A DNA stretch of 64,000 nt from Bacteroidota bacterium (GTDB lineage: Bacteria; Bacteroidota; Bacteroidia; Chitinophagales; Saprospiraceae). The DNA lies in contig JANSWP010000016.1 of assembly GCA_024743405.1 (NCBI GenBank), positions 29,492 through 93,491 on the forward strand, in the 5' to 3' direction. The number at the start of each line of letters is the position of its first letter. Position 1 is the stretch's first letter. Positions 63,965-64,000 of this stretch are shown piece by piece. Both the position numbers and the translations under genes were made by a program. The notes under the pieces were generated by a model. That model was not told where the DNA came from. It ran no database searches and saw nothing but the letters and a program-made list of their open reading frames with translations.

Positions 63965-64000
63965 ATGTGAGACAATTCCCCTGTTTATGTAATGGAGACC
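63965..64000. repeat. Right terminal inverted repeat of the Tn3-family element
   Basis: ATGTGAGACAATTCCCCTGT and the following bases to 64000 mirror 59390-59425. The 126 bases between the passenger stop and this repeat hold no gene. Confidence 0.9.

Larger units (their letters stand above)
59390..64000. mobile_element. Tn3-family transposon
   Basis: 36-base inverted repeats (59390-59425 and 63965-64000) with one mismatch bound a tnpA gene (minus), a palindromic res-like region, a divergent tnpR (plus) and one passenger gene. The right repeat reaches the last base of the window, so the outermost one or two bases and the 5-base target duplication cannot be seen. Everything in it looks intact. 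Confidence 0.9.

Noticed and set aside
1..64000. CRISPR array, tRNA or rRNA genes, or prophage
   Set aside because: No regularly spaced short repeats, no cloverleaf sequences, no rRNA and no phage structural genes were seen; the periodic repeats found are protein domains or short mobile elements.

Overview
The window reads as the chromosome of a low-GC Bacteroidota, most likely a Saprospiria-type marine or freshwater bacterium. This placement is inferred from several features. There are many secreted proteins with type IX secretion tails, both the type A C-terminal module and the gliding-motility-associated (CHU_C, type B) module. A promoter of the Bacteroidota form (TTTG, 19 bases, TAnnTTTG) lies before rplM. 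The ribosomal order is rplM-rpsI-rpsB-tsf. Lipoprotein signals and an ECF sigma/membrane-partner pair are also present. No tRNA, rRNA, CRISPR array or prophage was seen.

Layout. 1-7084 (minus) is a secreted protein of at least 2361 residues that runs off the left edge. It has a sugar-dehydrogenase-like propeller, PKD, PA14, VCBS and ASPIC/UnbV modules, and a tail with an exact 933-base period. 7384-9330 is an ECF sigma factor with a membrane partner. 9459-11887 holds a methyltransferase, a DUF2064 glycosyltransferase-like protein and an isoaspartyl peptidase. 11960-13627 is formate-tetrahydrofolate ligase. 14073-17773 is the translation block rplM-rpsI-rpsB-tsf, with pyrH behind a terminator and a small mobile element. 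17776-20879 carries a ComF-like protein, an HtrA-like protease and an HD protein. 21483-28051 is a four-gene unit: Tat-exported Gfo/Idh/MocA oxidoreductase, a haem c protein with DUF1549/DUF1553 domains, a Tat-type DUF1501 protein and a PhyH dioxygenase. It resembles the catabolic sets known from Planctomycetes. 28208-30154 is an ABC exporter pair. 30587-43627 is mostly envelope genes: T9SS cargo, a sodium/solute symporter, a lipoprotein with Ig-like domains, a YceI lipoprotein, an M14 carboxypeptidase and a beta-helix protein. 44329-51713 contains a GH3-like adenylating enzyme, a kinase-phosphatase with a damaged P-loop, a Nudix-derived regulator, a 2-hydroxyacid dehydrogenase, a serine hydrolase, a Dabb lipoprotein and a Sua5/YrdC protein. 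52061-59259 is a tandem array of three paralogous PKD proteins with type B tails. 59390-64000 is a Tn3-family transposon (tnpA, res region, tnpR, one unknown passenger), with its right inverted repeat at the window edge.

The least expected content is in the intergenic DNA. Three unrelated families of short non-autonomous elements (called A, B and C here) occupy many of the gaps. Each has terminal inverted repeats and at least one internally deleted or partial copy. One copy supplies the stop codon of a neighbouring gene, and two of different families abut. Other unexplained signals are a palindrome cluster between divergent genes (36771-36875), operator-like 15-mers upstream of the Nudix-derived regulator, a T12 tract before the first PKD paralogue, and structured spacers throughout the ribosomal block. 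I did not find a clearly new defence or conflict system. The best candidates for undescribed biology are the 21483-28051 unit, the kinase-phosphatase with a degenerate P-loop, the element families and the transposon passenger.
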